Assembly (NCBI GenBank): GCA_964549595.1
Contig: CAZJWK010000139.1
Coordinates: 1 to 6,059 of the forward strand
From: CAZQQN01 sp964549595
GTDB lineage: Bacteria > Bacteroidota > Bacteroidia > CAILMK01 > CAYYUA01
Length of the DNA stretch: 6,059 nt
Direction of reading: 5' to 3'
In this document: positions 5,980-6,059 of the stretch, piece by piece
Position numbering within the stretch: the first letter of the stretch is position 1
How the letters are laid out: each line of letters opens with the position of its first letter
Translations under genes and position numbers: made by a program
The notes under the pieces: model-generated
What the model saw: only the letters and a program-made list of their open reading frames with translations
Databases searched by the model: none
Told to the model about the DNA's origin: nothing

Positions 5980-6059
5980 TTATTCAAAATGTTCCCGGTA
6001 AACCTTCATCAATTCACTGAGGTTTACAAGGGCGACCTGGCCTTTCTTTTTCCCTTGCC
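5980..6059 (-). CDS. C-terminal end of an unidentified protein (runs off right edge)
   Basis: Reading leftward from the right edge, one minus-strand frame is open for 25 full codons to a TAA at 5982-5980. It ends in ...QVALVNLSELMKVYREHFE, preceded by a basic G-K-K-K-G run. The other two minus-strand frames stop sooner (TAA and TGA within the first 12-15 codons). The peptide has the alternating hydrophobic and charged pattern of a real amphipathic C-terminal helix, but 25 residues are too few for identification. It is convergent with the PNGase-like gene. Confidence 0.5.
   Translation of the reverse strand, partial: QGKKKGQVALVNLSELMKVYREHFE

Noticed and set aside
1..6059. Search for an undescribed system (defence island, mobile element, toxin-antitoxin pair, repeat array, RNA element)
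   Set aside because: No repeats in tandem, no recombinase or nuclease motifs, no overlapping small gene pairs and no structured RNA candidate beyond the short dyads listed. The content is metabolic and secretory.

Overview
The window reads as a stretch of a Bacteroidota chromosome, probably a Cytophagia- or Flavobacteriia-like heterotroph. Three things point there: a secreted enzyme ending in a type IX secretion (T9SS) type-A sorting domain, a Bacteroidota-type promoter (TTTG, 21 bp, TATTTTTG) in front of one gene, and short lipoproteins translated without strong Shine-Dalgarno sites. No tRNA, rRNA, CRISPR array, insertion sequence or phage gene was seen.

Layout, left to right. (1) 1-331, minus: 5' part of a small putative lipoprotein of unknown function, cut by the window edge. 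(2) 332-496: divergent intergenic region with a strong dyad overlapping a good promoter. (3) 497-1537, plus: a lipoprotein form of isoaspartyl peptidase/plant-type L-asparaginase with a complete set of Ntn-hydrolase residues. (4) 1601-1828, plus: a 75-residue CxxC heavy-metal-associated (HMA) protein. (5) 1825-3264, minus: a group II PLP-dependent amino-acid decarboxylase, convergent with the HMA gene and sharing a TTAA in which both stop codons lie. (6) 3265-3435: divergent intergenic region. (7) 3436-5733, plus: a 765-residue secreted protein related to peptide-N-glycosidase F (PNGase F), with two accessory beta domains and a T9SS tail, closed by a strong intrinsic terminator at 5753-5782. 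(8) 5783-5979: about 200 bp with no recognised content. (9) 5980-6059, minus: the last 25 or so codons of an unidentified gene.

Functional reading. The most notable gene is the PNGase-F-like protein. It keeps all six disulfide cysteines of the Elizabethkingia enzyme and the counterparts of Asp60 and Glu206, but appears to have lost Glu118 and carries an insertion of about 114 residues inside its first domain. It would act outside the cell or on its surface, presumably on glycoproteins. The asparaginase lipoprotein and the decarboxylase fit amino-acid and peptide catabolism, but strand changes separate the genes and nothing shows co-regulation. Apart from the PNGase variant this is ordinary metabolic and secretory gene content; I see no evidence of a new defence or mobile system.
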